Shown here piece by piece: positions 47,876 to 60,761 of a DNA stretch of 64,000 nucleotides. This stretch comes from Albugo candida (lineage: Eukaryota > Oomycota > Peronosporomycetes > Albuginales > Albuginaceae). The translations under genes and the position numbers were made by a program. Under the pieces are notes generated by a model, which made no database searches, had not been told where the DNA came from, and worked only from the letters and a program-made list of their open reading frames with translations. The stretch is from the NCBI GenBank assembly GCA_905220665.1, contig CAJNAR010000007.1:186001-250000 (forward strand), read 5' to 3'. The stretch's first letter is position 1. Each line of letters begins with the position of its first letter.

Positions 47876-49189
47876 TCACACCGATCCGCGCGAACGTGCA
47901 TGAACAGAGCTGGTCATTTCATTAATTCGGAGAATGCGAGCGACTTGAACCAAACATGAAGCACTTGCCGAAATTTGATTTTGTCGGAGGTCGAGTGAGA
48001 TTAGATCTGTATTTTGCTGTAATGCTTGAAGAAGAAATTCGACATTTTCTTCTTTTATCAAGTTTCCGCTCAGATCGATGGATCGCAAGGTACACTTTGG
48101 ATTGGCAATGACAGTAGCAAGAGACTCGGCGCTTTCTTTCTCGAGTTGATTATTGCTCAAATCCAAAATCTTAATCGAGTAATGTCCGATCAAACTTTGC
48201 GCCAACATGTGTCCACCCTTGTCAGTGAGCCGATTCAGCCGCAAATTTAGTTCGCATAAACTGGTATTTTGTTCCAGCCCCTGACCGAGGAACTCACCGC
48301 CTGATGCAGAGATATGATTGTCATAGAGGTCCAAGCACGTAAGAATGCTATCGGGTCCAAGTAATCTCGCAAGAACACGTGCTCCACCATCTCCTATTTT
48401 ATTATGCGATAAATTAAGCATAGTAATCGTTTTATTGTTCATCAATCCCGCCATGAGCATCCGCAATAACTCATCATCTATTGAGTTGTTAGGGAGACAG
48501 AGTGTTGTCAATGTATCTGTAACTTTAAAATAATGTGAGAGAGTCCTTGCATCAGAGCTTTTCATTCCGAATAGCATACGATCGTATTTCATTCCAACTT
48601 TTTTGGCACCAAATGTAACACACAAGCGCGTTAGATTGCATAAGCGTTCGCATACTTCATTCAAGTCCAAATGCGAAAGTAATTGCTCTATCTCTAAAGA
48701 AAATATATAATTTCGCACGGACTCGGTTGTGCTCAGAAGGGATTTGAAGTCGCTCACTTGTGCGTCAAAATTCTGCAGAGTATGTTGCAAATATTTCTCC
48801 AAATGCAGCTGTTTCCAGCTCTGTCCATGATGAACGATGGAAGTATTCTCGCTCCAGACTTTCTGAGACATACATCGCCGTTTCCAATACCTCTGATCGG
48901 CGACATACTTTGTAGCAATTCGAATATCCAGATCTAGGGGCAAACGCTCTAAAAGCTGTGGCATGAATTGTCTTCCGAGGCCGTGCGTCTGGGAAAGTGA
49001 TTCAAAATTCGCGGAAAGTGTCCCGATGCATAATGAAACGAGAGTTGGGAGCTGCTTATTCATTAACCCACGCAGAGAGTTTGTCTTCGACTCTTCAATA
49101 GGCGTGAAGTTACGTGTGCGGTAACTTTGTATTTGATCAGAGAGAGCACAGCGAGATGTAGCGGCACCAATACTTGTTGCCTTGATCAT
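47876..49189 (-). CDS. Leucine-rich repeat protein, DRC5/TCTE1-like nexin-link subunit
   Basis: 437 residues from ATG 49189; the frame is open six codons earlier but only from TTG. The first half has LLERLPLDLDIRIATKYV, YWKRRCM and SWKQLHLEKYLQ, an arrangement seen in TCTE1, the DRC5 subunit of the axonemal dynein regulatory complex. The second half carries about six ribonuclease-inhibitor-type LRRs (LNLSHNKIGDGGARVLA, LDLYDNHISASGGEFLG, LDLSNNQLEKESAESLA). DRC5 regulates flagellar beating. The LRR type also occurs in NLR and RanGAP proteins, but no NTPase or GAP motif is present. Confidence 0.7.
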   Translation of the reverse strand: MIKATSIGAATSRCALSDQIQSYRTRNFTPIEESKTNSLRGLMNKQLPTLVSLCIGTLSANFESLSQTHGLGRQFMPQLLERLPLDLDIRIATKYVADQRYWKRRCMSQKVWSENTSIVHHGQSWKQLHLEKYLQHTLQNFDAQVSDFKSLLSTTESVRNYIFSLEIEQLLSHLDLNEVCERLCNLTRLCVTFGAKKVGMKYDRMLFGMKSSDARTLSHYFKVTDTLTTLCLPNNSIDDELLRMLMAGLMNNKTITMLNLSHNKIGDGGARVLARLLGPDSILTCLDLYDNHISASGGEFLGQGLEQNTSLCELNLRLNRLTDKGGHMLAQSLIGHYSIKILDLSNNQLEKESAESLATVIANPKCTLRSIDLSGNLIKEENVEFLLQALQQNTDLISLDLRQNQISASASCLVQVARILRINEMTSSVHARSRGSV

Positions 49190-49713
49190 TTTGATCTCTG
49201 GATGCAACTTATAAATAAAAGTTGTGGTCTATCGAAAACGGAATAACCCAAGGCTCACAATATATTCTTAAATTGCTAGCAACGTTTGCTATAGCAATAG
49301 AAATACTGATAAAGATCATTGGTATATGAAGATCGCTAAACTCTTCTTTTAGCGAATCTAAAGCGTAGGTGTAAGACAAGTACAACTATGACAGGTCAAA
49401 GTTGATTTCATGTGGTCGTGTACCCACACATCGCTAGCTTCCTCTATTCACTACAGCGCTTCTAAAGCTTTTGTCCTTATTATATCTTCCATTCAATACT
49501 TGATTTCCTTGGTCGTGTCCTGCCGAAGTAGCTAAAGATCGCATTTGAGTCCATTCTGACTGGCACTGATTCCTGTCATTCCCATCATTCAGTGCTTGGT
49601 ATGCTGGTTTAAAATAGCAGCTCAAAAGCTAGTTTCGTGCTTATTTCTCTTCAAGTGAATGATTATATCCTGCTCTCCATTCCAAATTTGAACACTTTAA
49701 TCTTTGGTCTACA

Positions 49714-50514
49714 CTCAGCACCTCGGCGCACGTGATCGATGCCTCTCCAAGACATAATCAAGCTTCTCCTCCTCCACTTTATGACATTGTATCGCTTCTT
49801 CGAACGTGATTTTATCCTCCAAATTTTGTAACGCTTGGCCAACAGGTCGCTGATATGAGCGGCGCAAGTCGTTCTTTCTTCGTCGTCGGTCTTTCTAGCA
49901 TGTTTTTTTAGCCAAGAATACTCTGCATCTACCATATGGAATTGATGTGCCTAGCCACATTCAACTGCACCATTTTATCATCTATCACTTTCAAGCGGCA
50001 AGATGACAATATAATGATATCGTTTGTATAAAATGGAGAATTTGGCTATCCAAAGTCCGCAGGTTTTGGAATTTGCGGCATTTGATGACAGTATTGTCGA
50101 GTATAACAATTTCACTCCTTACTTGTAGTCATACATGTACTTTGTCAGATATTTTTCCTATCTGGGTAGCTCGATGCAATAGCATAACAGTACTGGACCT
50201 AAGAACGCACGCGTCGACGGTGGGTGCACCTTGTCTAAATCCGATCTCGTTGGATACGTTGTTTCGACCAGATTACGTTCGATAGCTCCGGACCTACGGC
50301 TTCTATCCGAAAGACTAGCGCGGCCAATATGTCTTTCCATCTTCTCTTCATCAAGTTCATGGCGCACTTTTGACCTTACTAATGGAATGATCTCTTTCTT
50401 CAGCAAATCGGAGAGCCACACAAGGATGCTGACAAAAACATACAGCGCGGAGGAGGAGGGGGTCATTTCATGTGCCAGTCTTGCTTTCAACATCTCAACG
50501 AAAAGAACGAGCAT
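49714..50514 (-). CDS. Unidentified small multi-exon protein
   Basis: Starts at ATG 50514, with an in-frame stop two codons upstream. Residues 1-40 hold a hydrophobic helix (ALYVFVSILVWLSDLL). Then comes a charged segment (VRHELDEEKMERHIGRA). After introns near 50.23 kb and 49.9 kb the sequence reads NLEDKITFEEAIQ and EEEKLDYVLERHRS, and stops near 49.71 kb. The junction at 49.93-50.16 kb is unresolved. I recognise no domain. Confidence 0.4.
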
Positions 50515-51171
50515 TCCGATTTAATCGGCTTCACGAAGAAAAATGTGAGTATAATCAATGCACTTGCCAACGTGGAAATATGCTACGATTTCCTGACGTC
50601 GAAGTTCTGAGATTTGGAGATTCAACTACGGGTTAGTCTCACGCAACACATGGAGCAATCGATGACGTTAAATTATGAATTGAAGACACATGGACAAGAC
50701 GAGAAGTTCCGGTGACTAATGGAGGTAAATGATTAGTCTGAGTAAGGTACCGTCGAAGCAGAATCGAGAGACTACTTGATAGAGGTCTGCATAGAGGAAG
50801 TCAAATATCGACATGGGCGACCTGGAAACAGCGCGAGAATTCGGTTCCCAGCAGCAACGTAGGGTGGCTCACGATCCACCAGTGCAACATTGAAAAAGGA
50901 ACTTTGTAAAGCTGCTCCAAACCGCATGCCGTAGCTCTTTGTCCGACAAAGTCAGGATCAGTAGTTTTGCACAATAATTTAATTCCACCGGTACTTTTGC
51001 TAGTTAGTGTAGTCAGTGCTTCAACACTGGAGGGGAAAGAATTGCGATGGTGGCAGAGCATGCATATGAGATAGTGCGTTTATCGGTGAATGGTATAAAT
51101 AATATAATATAAACCCAATTGTTCGCTTCATACTCGACTTCCATGCGATTGAGAATACTTTCGCTCATTAT
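50515..51171. other. Intergenic region, no gene seen
   Basis: About 650 bp. A minus-strand frame at 50801-51061 of 86 codons has no recognisable features and poor context, so I do not call it. Confidence 0.4.
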
Positions 51172-51594
51172 TCAAGACGTACGATCAATATTACAGTCAT
51201 GATACTTAAGCTCACCAGCAGGCCGAATACCCATAGCAATTTCTGAGTAAAAGCGCCGATCATTCCCGCAGCAGTAATTCCAATTCTCAGGCTGATATTC
51301 CAGGCCATTCTGGAAAAAGTATCGGCTCTCGATTTGCTGGAAAAAATCATTGTGACGAATTCAGAATTGTATCAAGATTTCACGACTTACCACACCGTTT
51401 AGCCAGACTCCCTCCATTCTCCCGTCTGCGAGGTGAAGCGTACCAGTACCGTGGAATTGCCCATTATGAAATTCTCCATCGTAATAGATACCATCTTCCA
51501 GTTCAAGCCGCCCATATCCCGAATAGCGTTCAAAGGATTTGTCACCTACAAACTGACCGATACTGTGAGATCTGCGATGCAAAGCAGAGAACAA
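51172..51594 (-). CDS. MORN5-like MORN-repeat protein (5' end unresolved)
   Basis: Two exons (51594-51391 and 51336-51172) join in phase. The first has two to three MORN repeats (YSGYGRLELEDGIYYDGEF, HGTGTLHLADG). The second reads FFQNGLEYQPENWNYCCGND, then RRFYSEI..GIRPAG, which matches the post-MORN block of human MORN5, a sperm and cilium protein. The frame starts at a TTG after an in-frame stop, so a short 5' exon with the true ATG is missing. A GTGAGC donor after PAG at 51202 also suggests that a further 3' exon may exist. Confidence 0.6.
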
Positions 51595-51969
51595 TCGTCA
51601 CCTTTTGGTCTAAATAGTCCATTTGATATAATTTCCTCACACAGCAAGAAAATGTTGGAGAAAATCAAAATGTGAGATATTAGCTTCCAGATGTGAATGT
51701 CTATCGACGTCGAAAGGCTATTTTAAATGAGAATAAGACACAAGTTGGTTGGATAAGATGAGACTTACGTTCATCGTTAAGGTTGAGTTTATACATTGGC
51801 AAGCACAGATGTGGGATCGAGTCCATTAGAAGCAGAAAAAAGCAAAGAATGAAAAGAAATTTTTACAGTTGAAGAAATCTCATGACAGACGCATTTTTCT
51901 AAAAATATGAGGCAATCTTCCATCCAACGCGTTGGGTCTGCTACCGTTCGAGGTTTTGATGTAAATTCC

Positions 51970-54809
51970 CTACGTCTCTTTGGGAATATGAAAGCCAAAA
52001 ACAGCCAGAATGAGACCATACCCAATGGTTACAATGAGGAAGACAGTAATCAGTGAGAAAAATATCCCAACACGAAGAAAGTCTTGGACTTTGAGATATG
52101 GCTGGCCATGGTCGTCCAAGACGAGAAGAGAATTAATATTTGGAAACGAAGAGAACGGCAATGCCATTGCTGTCACAAAAGACGTTAGATGAGGAATTAT
52201 ATCGTATCGTGACATACCAGCAGAAATTGCCAAAGCACAACAAATTACAGGAATGTGCGGATGTCCGACTTCCACGCTTATTTGGACGATGATTGGCAGC
52301 ATGATTATCGACGCAACGGTGTGCGAAACGAACGTTGTCAAAGAAAGAACCACAAGGCTCAGCGATAATGATACCAACCATACGCTATTGTTTGGTAGCG
52401 ACTGAATCAGCGAGTGACTTAACGTGTCCAAAAGTCCCGATTGTTGTACAGCCTACATCATTCACTACGCATCAGTTTCACTTCCATAAAAAGCCTGTTC
52501 TCATTACATCGCCCAAGACGTTGCCTCCTCCTATTAGGAACAAAATATGCCATGAAAACGAGTTGAAATCAAACTGGCTCAGTATCCCCGTGCCAAACAT
52601 GACAAACTATGTACGCAATCAAGCGCTGAGTAATACTCCAGCATATATAATTTGGGAAGTATACCATAAAGATCAGTGAAATGATTCCAAGGTCTCCAAA
52701 AGTTGGGCTGGTGAATGTAAACGTTGCCCAGAGAAGGATTGTGAGCAGAGTCAGTGCAATGACCGTAACATGGACTCGACTGATATGCTGTTTTTGATCA
52801 TAAACAATCTGTGGGATGCATTTGGCATCCTTTGGATCAAAAACCCAGAGCAAAAACGCCCAGCACTGTTTTGAATATGTCAGACAATTGCTAATTTACA
52901 ATACAAATCACCGACCAAAATTGTTGTGAAGGTGCAAAAGGGTACTGCCATTGCCATCCATTGACCAAAAGAAATGCTATACCCGGCTTTTTCCAAGTAT
53001 GAGACTGCAAGTGTGTTTTGCAAGGAAGAAATTGGGGTCATCATGCCGCCCAGGTTACAAGCGAAGGCCAAGCCGACAAGCAGTGTTTTCACATAAGCAC
53101 TGCTGGTGGGAAAGTCTCTGATAATGGGCAAGAGAACCTAAATCAACAGGCTTATGGTTCAAATATTCTAGAGAGGAGAGCTGAAGACGCACAGAAACAC
53201 ACAAGACTGGGGCTGTATGGTTACTGATCCACATTGACAGAAATAAGCCCATGAGCATGATCGCCAAGAGAAATAGATTGGGTCGTTTTTTGAATCGCCT
53301 CTGCAGTGCTGCCGCAATATAAAGCTCAATCTGGCATTTTCCGAAAGCCGCCGATATTGAATATCTAGGAAGACAACTCATGCTTATTGCAAGAAGACAA
53401 AAACTTCACAATTGCTGCTGACCCGCCCATGATCAATATCGTTGTGTGGTTCACAAGGAGTGACATGACCTTCTTGGCAGCTTTCTCTGATGGAAAGAGC
53501 GATTTATGAAACTGAGACGCCAAAGACTTTGATCGCTTACTTGCTGGTAGGGCGTTATCAGGGTTAGACTTATCTCCGAGGATCTGAAGAAACACAACCA
53601 ATGGAGGTACGAGAAGAGCTGTTGCAAAGTATGGAATTGCCTCTGTGATCCATAGTAACGTGATGAACACAAGCATTGCCAGACAACGCTGCTGAGCGTC
53701 ATGACCTATTCATACATCATCGATATAACTGCGTGGAATATTCCGAGGCAATGGCGTACCCTGAGGCGTAATTCGTACGAGTAAGAGAAGAATGAAAACC
53801 GCAATAGAGAAAGCAAATGGAATCAATTTGACCTGCATAAAGAGGTAAAGTCAATAGGGCTTTCACAAAAGATAGATATTGCATGGGCTTACTTTTCGTA
53901 AGAGTGCGTGATGATCACTATGTTCACGTCTGCTTCTTCTTTCCAAACTACCCGCTTCCAGTTTATCTCTTCACAGCATGTTATAACGAGTTTCACAGCT
54001 AAAATCACGAAAATACTTGGAAGTGAGCAAGAACACTCTATCCAAAAGGTGGTCGATTTCATTTGAAGCGTAAAATGACTCCAATTCTAATCTTTTGAGA
54101 AAACTGCTCAGTGTCTTCTCCTTAGTGGTCTTGTCAAACTGATCAGAAAGCATGGATAAGAGCGGTAAATGTTGTGACGTTCGGTGCTTGCCTTCTTGAC
54201 AATTTTTCTAAATCCAGTGTAGTTTGTCTGCACAAATGTCTTGAGATCCGTCAATGTGTCATACGCATTCTGTAACGCCGCAAACCCATGCTCTATGGAG
54301 CTTCTTGCGTGAACGTGTCCATGCGATTGCTTCTCCTGAGAAATATCTTCCTCAAATGTTTTCACTGTTTTACGCAACAAAGCGATCTGTCTGAGATAAA
54401 AGTCATTTACGATCTTCAGATTCTCATCCAAAACATTCCAAAAATCATTTTTTGCATCCACCATATCTTCATCACTATAATCCCTTTGCAGCGGTAAAGG
54501 AGTGTTTTGCGTTCGGATAGATTCCTCTTGTGGTGGGAGCAGAGGCTGTGCTTCGTGGTTCTTTGGTACAAATAGATTTTTTCCGAAAATTGGCGATTTG
54601 GAGATGATTTTGCCAAGTGTAGCGGCAGGTCCAGCTGAATTCGATGTATCGATTGCCAATGCCGTCGAAGCTCGCCGCTGTTGCTGCACTACCTTTTTTT
54701 CAATTTCAAAAGCGACCCTTTTGATTAATCGTTTAAGCCGCTTGTATTGTACATAACTCTCACGCCATTCTACATTCGCATTGTTTTCCAAGACTTTGCC
54801 GAATTTCAT
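51970..54809 (-). CDS. SPX-domain phosphate/anion transporter of the SLC13 (DASS) type
   Basis: Resembles yeast Pho87/Pho90/Pho91. From ATG 54809 the N-terminal 230 residues form an SPX domain (MKFGKVL, YKRLKRLIKRV, NFWNVL-like FWNVLDENLKIVNDFY, YTGFRKIVKK), which senses inositol pyrophosphates. After introns come about ten or more membrane spans: LLWITEAIPYFATALLVPPL (the SLC13 signature region), NHTTILIMGG, LLVGLAFACNLGGMMTPISS, and TTFVSHTVASIIMLPI near the end. Several short introns break the frame (around 54.1, 53.9, 53.7, 53.4, 53.1, 52.9, 52.5 kb); exact borders are not all fixed. Low-affinity phosphate uptake or vacuolar export is the likely role. Confidence 0.8.
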
Positions 54810-54865
54810 TGCTTGATCGAATTGCCTGAAAGCTCGGTTATAACGTTACATAACAGCACTTCGTA
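54810..54865. promoter_or_regulatory. Very short bidirectional promoter region
   Basis: Only 56 bp separate the start codons of the SPX transporter (minus) and the LRR gene (plus), so both 5' untranslated regions and core promoters must overlap each other or the coding regions. No TATA box is obvious. Confidence 0.6.
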
Positions 54866-56257
54866 ATGGCATTCCGCAGAGAAGTTCCGTCGATGGAGCA
54901 GCTAGTTTTAAAGTACATATCCAAGGCAGGAAAAGAAGTGAGCGATATTATTACTGAAGAGACGATTACGAGGCTACATCGCATAAGCAAGCCGAATAAA
55001 ATCCGGACAAACAAAGTAAAACAGCAACTCATTCACGCACTTTTGAAAAATGGTCGACTTGGGGACGATACCTTGCCGGCTTGCTTCTTTCATGAGAGTA
55101 TGGCTCAGATAGATTTAAGTGGGGCAAAGATATCGTCTGTTCTCATGGAAAAAGTACGATTAAAGAATCTTGCTGAGCCAATGACGGATGCGCTTATTTT
55201 AGTTTTCGGCTATTTGCTCGAATATCCATGCAGTCAACTTTTCGGGATGTTTTCGTCTCACAGATAACGCGATTGAAATTCTGTTGCGTAAATGTCGGGG
55301 TAGACAAGCAACTGAAATAAAGTAATTCAACTCGCTGAACTTTTATATGGTAGAGCTGAAGGACGTCAATTTGGAAAATTGCCGAAAATTATCGGATGCA
55401 TCACTTGATCTGTTAAGAATTCACGCGAGTAAGCTACAGGTCTGTCCTGGTTCTTCTTTGAATATCTACGATCAAATACTAAATATGTATTGTAGTGCAT
55501 TGATGTCGGTGGTAACTTCAATATGACAATACAAGGAATCACGCGATTCGTCGAAAAGCATCCAAATCGGTCCAGATTCCATAAGCTTCATATTTCGGGG
55601 CACTTTGTGACCGAGCAGTATGTCGATTGCGAGAACATTTCTTGAGCAGCACTGATCATTTATTTGTAGCGCTCTACGGGTTGTGATGGCCAAGTGCAAG
55701 AAGCTTCGTAGTCTGAGTGTGGGTTATTCGTCGTTATCGGATGATGCAATCATCACGTTTCTGACGCATCGAAAGTCCATCACGCGATTGAGTATCCACT
55801 GGAACGGAGCTATTACGTGAGTTTTACATTCTTCATCAGCTCGGTGACTTACAATCAGTATATAGAGACAAATTACTTCGGTTTATGGCAATCGGATGTC
55901 CCAACTTGGTGGAGCTGAATCTCTGTGGAGTGAAATCAGTCTCATCCAATGTACTTTCATCATTCGTTTTTCTGTTTCATTATAATCGCGGTGAATGTGG
56001 CAGGCCTTACTTGAGATGCTAAAACAAAAAATGAAAGAAGTTCCGGATGCTGACCCTGGAAGAGTATCAGTAGCCGGAGAAGAAACTCCGCCGCCTCGAA
56101 AGAAAATGAAGATGATAGACTTTCGATACACTAGGTTTGGAGCACCAACATTCTTCTCGTCTCTTGCTTATTGTAATACTTATGTTTGTGCAGTGTGTCT
56201 AAGGAAGCTGCTGCGTTTGTCAAGGAATGTTATCCAGATCTTCAAATTGTGTATTGA
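54866..56257 (+). CDS. Leucine-rich repeat protein, RAD7/AMN1-like (Cys-containing LRR)
   Basis: Starts at ATG 54866. Exons read [115 protein letters not shown], then a basic stretch [14 protein letters not shown] and the end [10 protein letters not shown]. This is the alternating pattern of F-box-associated or AMN1/RAD7 LRRs. No F-box is visible, so RAD7-like (nucleotide-excision repair/ubiquitin ligase) or AMN1-like (mitotic exit) is possible. About seven introns are needed. The ARL1 start follows 66 bp after the stop. Confidence 0.6.
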
Positions 56258-56263
56258 ACCTGA

Positions 56264-57106
<843 letters not shown>

Positions 57107-57167
57107 TCATAGAGTCTGCTTTCGGAATTATACGAAAACGTACAGTACTACCATTTTAACAAGCAAT

Positions 57168-59346
57168 ATGACGCTTCCAACCGATAATATTGCAACAATT
57201 TGTCCAGTCTTTTATCCTTCACAAGAGCAGTTTACTTCATTTTCGTCCTATATACGTGAAGAAATAGAGCCTAAATGTTCCCATATTGGGATATGTAAGG
57301 TACATAAAAATCCTGCTGATGGAATGCACTCTATAAAGCGAACATTGTTCCTCTGACTCGAAAAACTTGTCACACACTGCACAATAGATCGTTCCACCAA
57401 AGGGCTGGTTCATTAGAAATTATGATGACATCGACTACGTGGTGGAGCATCCCGTTTCTCAGCACGTGGCAGGAAAGAAGGGCGTATTTAACATCGATCT
57501 GGTCGAGAGAAAGAGTCTAACTGCGCAGGAATTCAAAGAGATTGCTGCACAGTGTACAGATGGAGAGCCACAGGGTACTCCTCTTCCTATATGGGTAGTA
57601 GATCAAAGATTGTAAGCTTCTATCATGCAGATTTGTCTAAAATGGATGAGATCGAGAGAGCTTTCTGGAAGAATATGCGGTCTACAATGGATCCTCCAAT
57701 TTACGGCGCCGACATTGAGGTGTGTTCAACATCATCAAAGTTCTAGCTGCTACAGATGGCTTATGATACGGCCATTGTAGGGATCACTATTTGACTCTAG
57801 TAGTAATTCAACCTGGAATCTCAACGAATTGAAAACGATTTTGTGTCGGATCGAACTTCCAGGTGTGACGCGATCGATGTTGTATTTTGGCATGTGGCGT
57901 GCAATGTTTGCTTTCCACACTGTAAGCTGTATGACACTTCAGAACGAATTCATAACGCACGGATCCATGTAGGAAGATATGGATCTTTACAGCATCAATT
58001 ATCTGCATCATGGAAAGCCCAAGTTTTGGTATTGCATTCCTCCACATGCGGCTTCCACATTTGAGCGTGCAGCGCAGGCTATGTATCCCGAAAAATACCA
58101 CTCGTGCCATCAGGTATCGGCATTAGATCTCTCTTGAAGCTGCATTAACGCACGTGGTGTAGTTTCTTCGCCACAAAAACTCGATGATCTCCCCGAATCA
58201 ACTTAAAGCATTTGGAATTCCAGTTTACAAAGTACGAAACACCGGAAGCTTTTTGAACTTGCGGGGTGAACAATGTCATTATATCTCAGCTGTCTAGACA
58301 TTGCAGTTGGAGGGAGAATTTGTGATCACCTTCCCGACAGCGTACCATTCCGGCTTCAATCTCGGTATGATCAAAATCAACACTTTCGATGCCTTTGTTT
58401 AGCGAGTATGACTTGAAGGATTCAATATTGCTGAAGCTGTTAATTTCGCTACTTTGCGTTGGATACCCTTTGGACTTCGAGCACGAGTATGATGTGGCTT
58501 TGATTCATTTGTATCGGCCAGCTGACTTTGTCCTTCGCAGGTTTGCAAGTGTAGCCCCGAAAGTGTCCGCATTGACATGGACGATTTCCTCACCAGTTTA
58601 TTTAGCTCTGAAATAGCAAAGTCTGATGATATACCCGACGATGCTTGGGTATTCAGCTGTCAGTGCAAGATGTATTCAAGTAGCGAGGACCCATCATTTT
58701 GTGTCGATGTAATGCGTCATCTCAGCTTCTTCTTGGTGCTTACCACGTACACTTTTGCTTAGCGGGAGTGGTTTGAATGCTCAAAGTGTAAGATATGGTG
58801 TCACGTACACTGTATCCATCCTGATCAAGCTGCCAAACAGGTTTTTAGGCGAATTCCTCGATTAAAACGCTGACTAGTCGTCTGCAGGATTCTGAGCTTC
58901 CAGAAGCCATCCTTTGCCATCGTTGTCAGCTGAACGAGAATTGTAGTACAAACATTGGTTCCAAACGAAAAATTACACAAAAACGGAAAGTGAAAAATCC
59001 CTCGTCACAAACTCTTCGAACATCCGATCAGGCGCGTAGAATCAAAAGTCTGATGAAATTGACGAAAGGGATCGATGTGTATGTCGATGGATACGAGGTT
59101 CGCTTTCCTTTCTTTTCTCTACAAAGTCTCTTATCGTTGACTTACAAACATCTAGGCTCGTGTCACTGCAATTGAAGGAAAGTATGCACGAGTTCACTAT
59201 AAGGTTTGTCACAAACATTGCTTGGCTCGCATCAACATCTCATTTGCGTACGTTTGAAACAGGGATATAGTGTAGATTGTGATGAATGGCTACCGCGAAC
59301 TGGTCAGGAGTTAGCGAAGCGGAATTTGACCTTTTTAGGACACTAA
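57168..59346 (+). CDS. JmjN-JmjC histone demethylase with PHD finger and Tudor-knot domain (KDM4-like)
   Basis: Thirteen exons join in phase (12 introns of 46-90 bp). Jmj[19 protein letters not shown]. Jmj[21 protein letters not shown], with Fe(II) ligands H-T-E in FHTED and the distal His in YHSGFN; SFFL-type replacements are absent, so the enzyme looks active. The JmjC end reads [15 protein letters not shown] finger follows ([26 protein letters not shown]), then a basic linker and a chromo-barrel/Tudor-knot ([18 protein letters not shown]). The family removes methyl groups from H3K9 or H3K36 using 2-oxoglutarate. Which residue is targeted cannot be inferred. About 540 residues, shorter than animal KDM4A. 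Confidence 0.85.
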
Positions 59347-59625
59347 TGGCAATAAAAGTGAGAACACTCTTGCGCGCAAATGCAAAAATAAAAGTAAAAC
59401 CGGTTTTCTCGATTTGCTTTTACGAAGTCAGTGTAACAAATATTGCAATTTCCATACGGTGAAGGAAGCCTGTCGCCATCCCGCACAGTAACCCGGACAG
59501 AATAAGGAGAATAATCAAATTCGAATCAGCGAAAAGAGCGAACTAGCTCTTGTTCGTGTGGGTTTCTTCAGTCCATTCCCACACAATTACAGTCTCTTAT
59601 CAGCAGACGTCCGATCGAATAAATA

Positions 59626-60624
59626 ATGACCACAACGGTAAATACTATGACTGATATCTCGAACGGAGTTTCGCCTCCTTCAGACACGGCTATACACTCG
59701 CCGTTCGACTTTCGTGAGAGCGATGACTCATCCAAAAGACTCGATGGACGACGCAGTAGCGAAACATTATCTACCACTTCTCGACGTCAATCAGAGAGAG
59801 CGCTAGCAGAGGCTACAGACAAACTAAATCGAGCGCAGAATGAGTTGACAGAGTACAAAATTCAGCACTTAAAAGCGATGGAACAGAAACAAAAGTTGGA
59901 AGAGGAAAATGAACATTTACGACAGAGTATTTTATCGCAAGCTTTAGAGAATGCCAGTCTTGAGGTACGACGTGAGCATTTGCAGCTCAAACAAACACTG
60001 GAATCGTACCAGAGTAAAATCGAGCAATTGCGTGAAATATCGCTTATTACTGCCAAAGTGGTTGACAGGTATAGTACAAATGAGTTTACTTTCGTGATTA
60101 TTGACTAAAGTATGGGAATGTAGCCGCATCAAGACCAAGCAAGGACGTCAATACGTGGAATACAAACTACAAATCGAGACAGATATTCGTGGAACGCTAG
60201 TTCTATGGCATCGTTATAGTACTTTCTTGTAAGTGTTTACTGAGCTAGTGGTGATACAAATTGGTGATCGTCTCGTGGTAGGAATCTCGCAGCTACACTG
60301 AAAGCAAAAAATCCGAATAGCGACTGCCATATTCCAGAATTGCAGACTCAATCATTGACAGGTTTTTTCTCGGATCAGCTGGTCTTGGACCGAATTGCCA
60401 AATTGAATGAGTTTTTAGACGTGGTAACCAAGACTGATGATTTCCAGTGGGGAATTCGTATAGATAAAGATACCTGTGTTTACAAACGAAAGAATCGACG
60501 TTCCAGTGATGCAACCGTACGAGAAAGCATCTCAACTTTATCTCCCCATTTCGGTCGTGATAGCATGTATAGTGACGGACTTGCGCGAGCCTCGAGTTTC
60601 TCGTCTATTACTGAACCGATGTGA
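59626..60624 (+). CDS. PX-domain protein with N-terminal coiled coil
   Basis: Exons 59626-60068, 60124-60228 and 60282-60624 join in phase, giving about 296 residues. A Ser-rich N-terminus (SSKRLDGRRSSETLST) is followed by a coiled coil (ALAEATDKLNRAQNELTEY, RREHLQLKQTLESYQ). A phox-homology domain spans about residues 145-235, with VEYKLQIETDIRGTLVLWHRYSTFL carrying the conserved RYSxF motif and a later Pro/basic region. PX domains bind PtdIns(3)P on endosomes. The C-terminal tail is Ser-rich. It could be a sorting-nexin-like adaptor. Convergent with the dynein, 137 bp apart. Confidence 0.8.
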
Positions 60625-60761
60625 ATCCAATAACTAAATCAGAGTGTGCGATTAGTAGCTTCAACAAACCTCTAATTTAATTCTGAAATGAGATGTTGTG
60701 GAGAAATATGGTCAAGAGTCAAGACTCATTATTTGCCTTTCTTGTGGTCGGATTATCGCGA

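Noticed and set aside
50801..51061. 86-codon minus-strand frame as the missing 3' exon of the MORN5-like gene
   Set aside because: It shows no similarity to the MORN5 C-terminus and no acceptor of matching phase.
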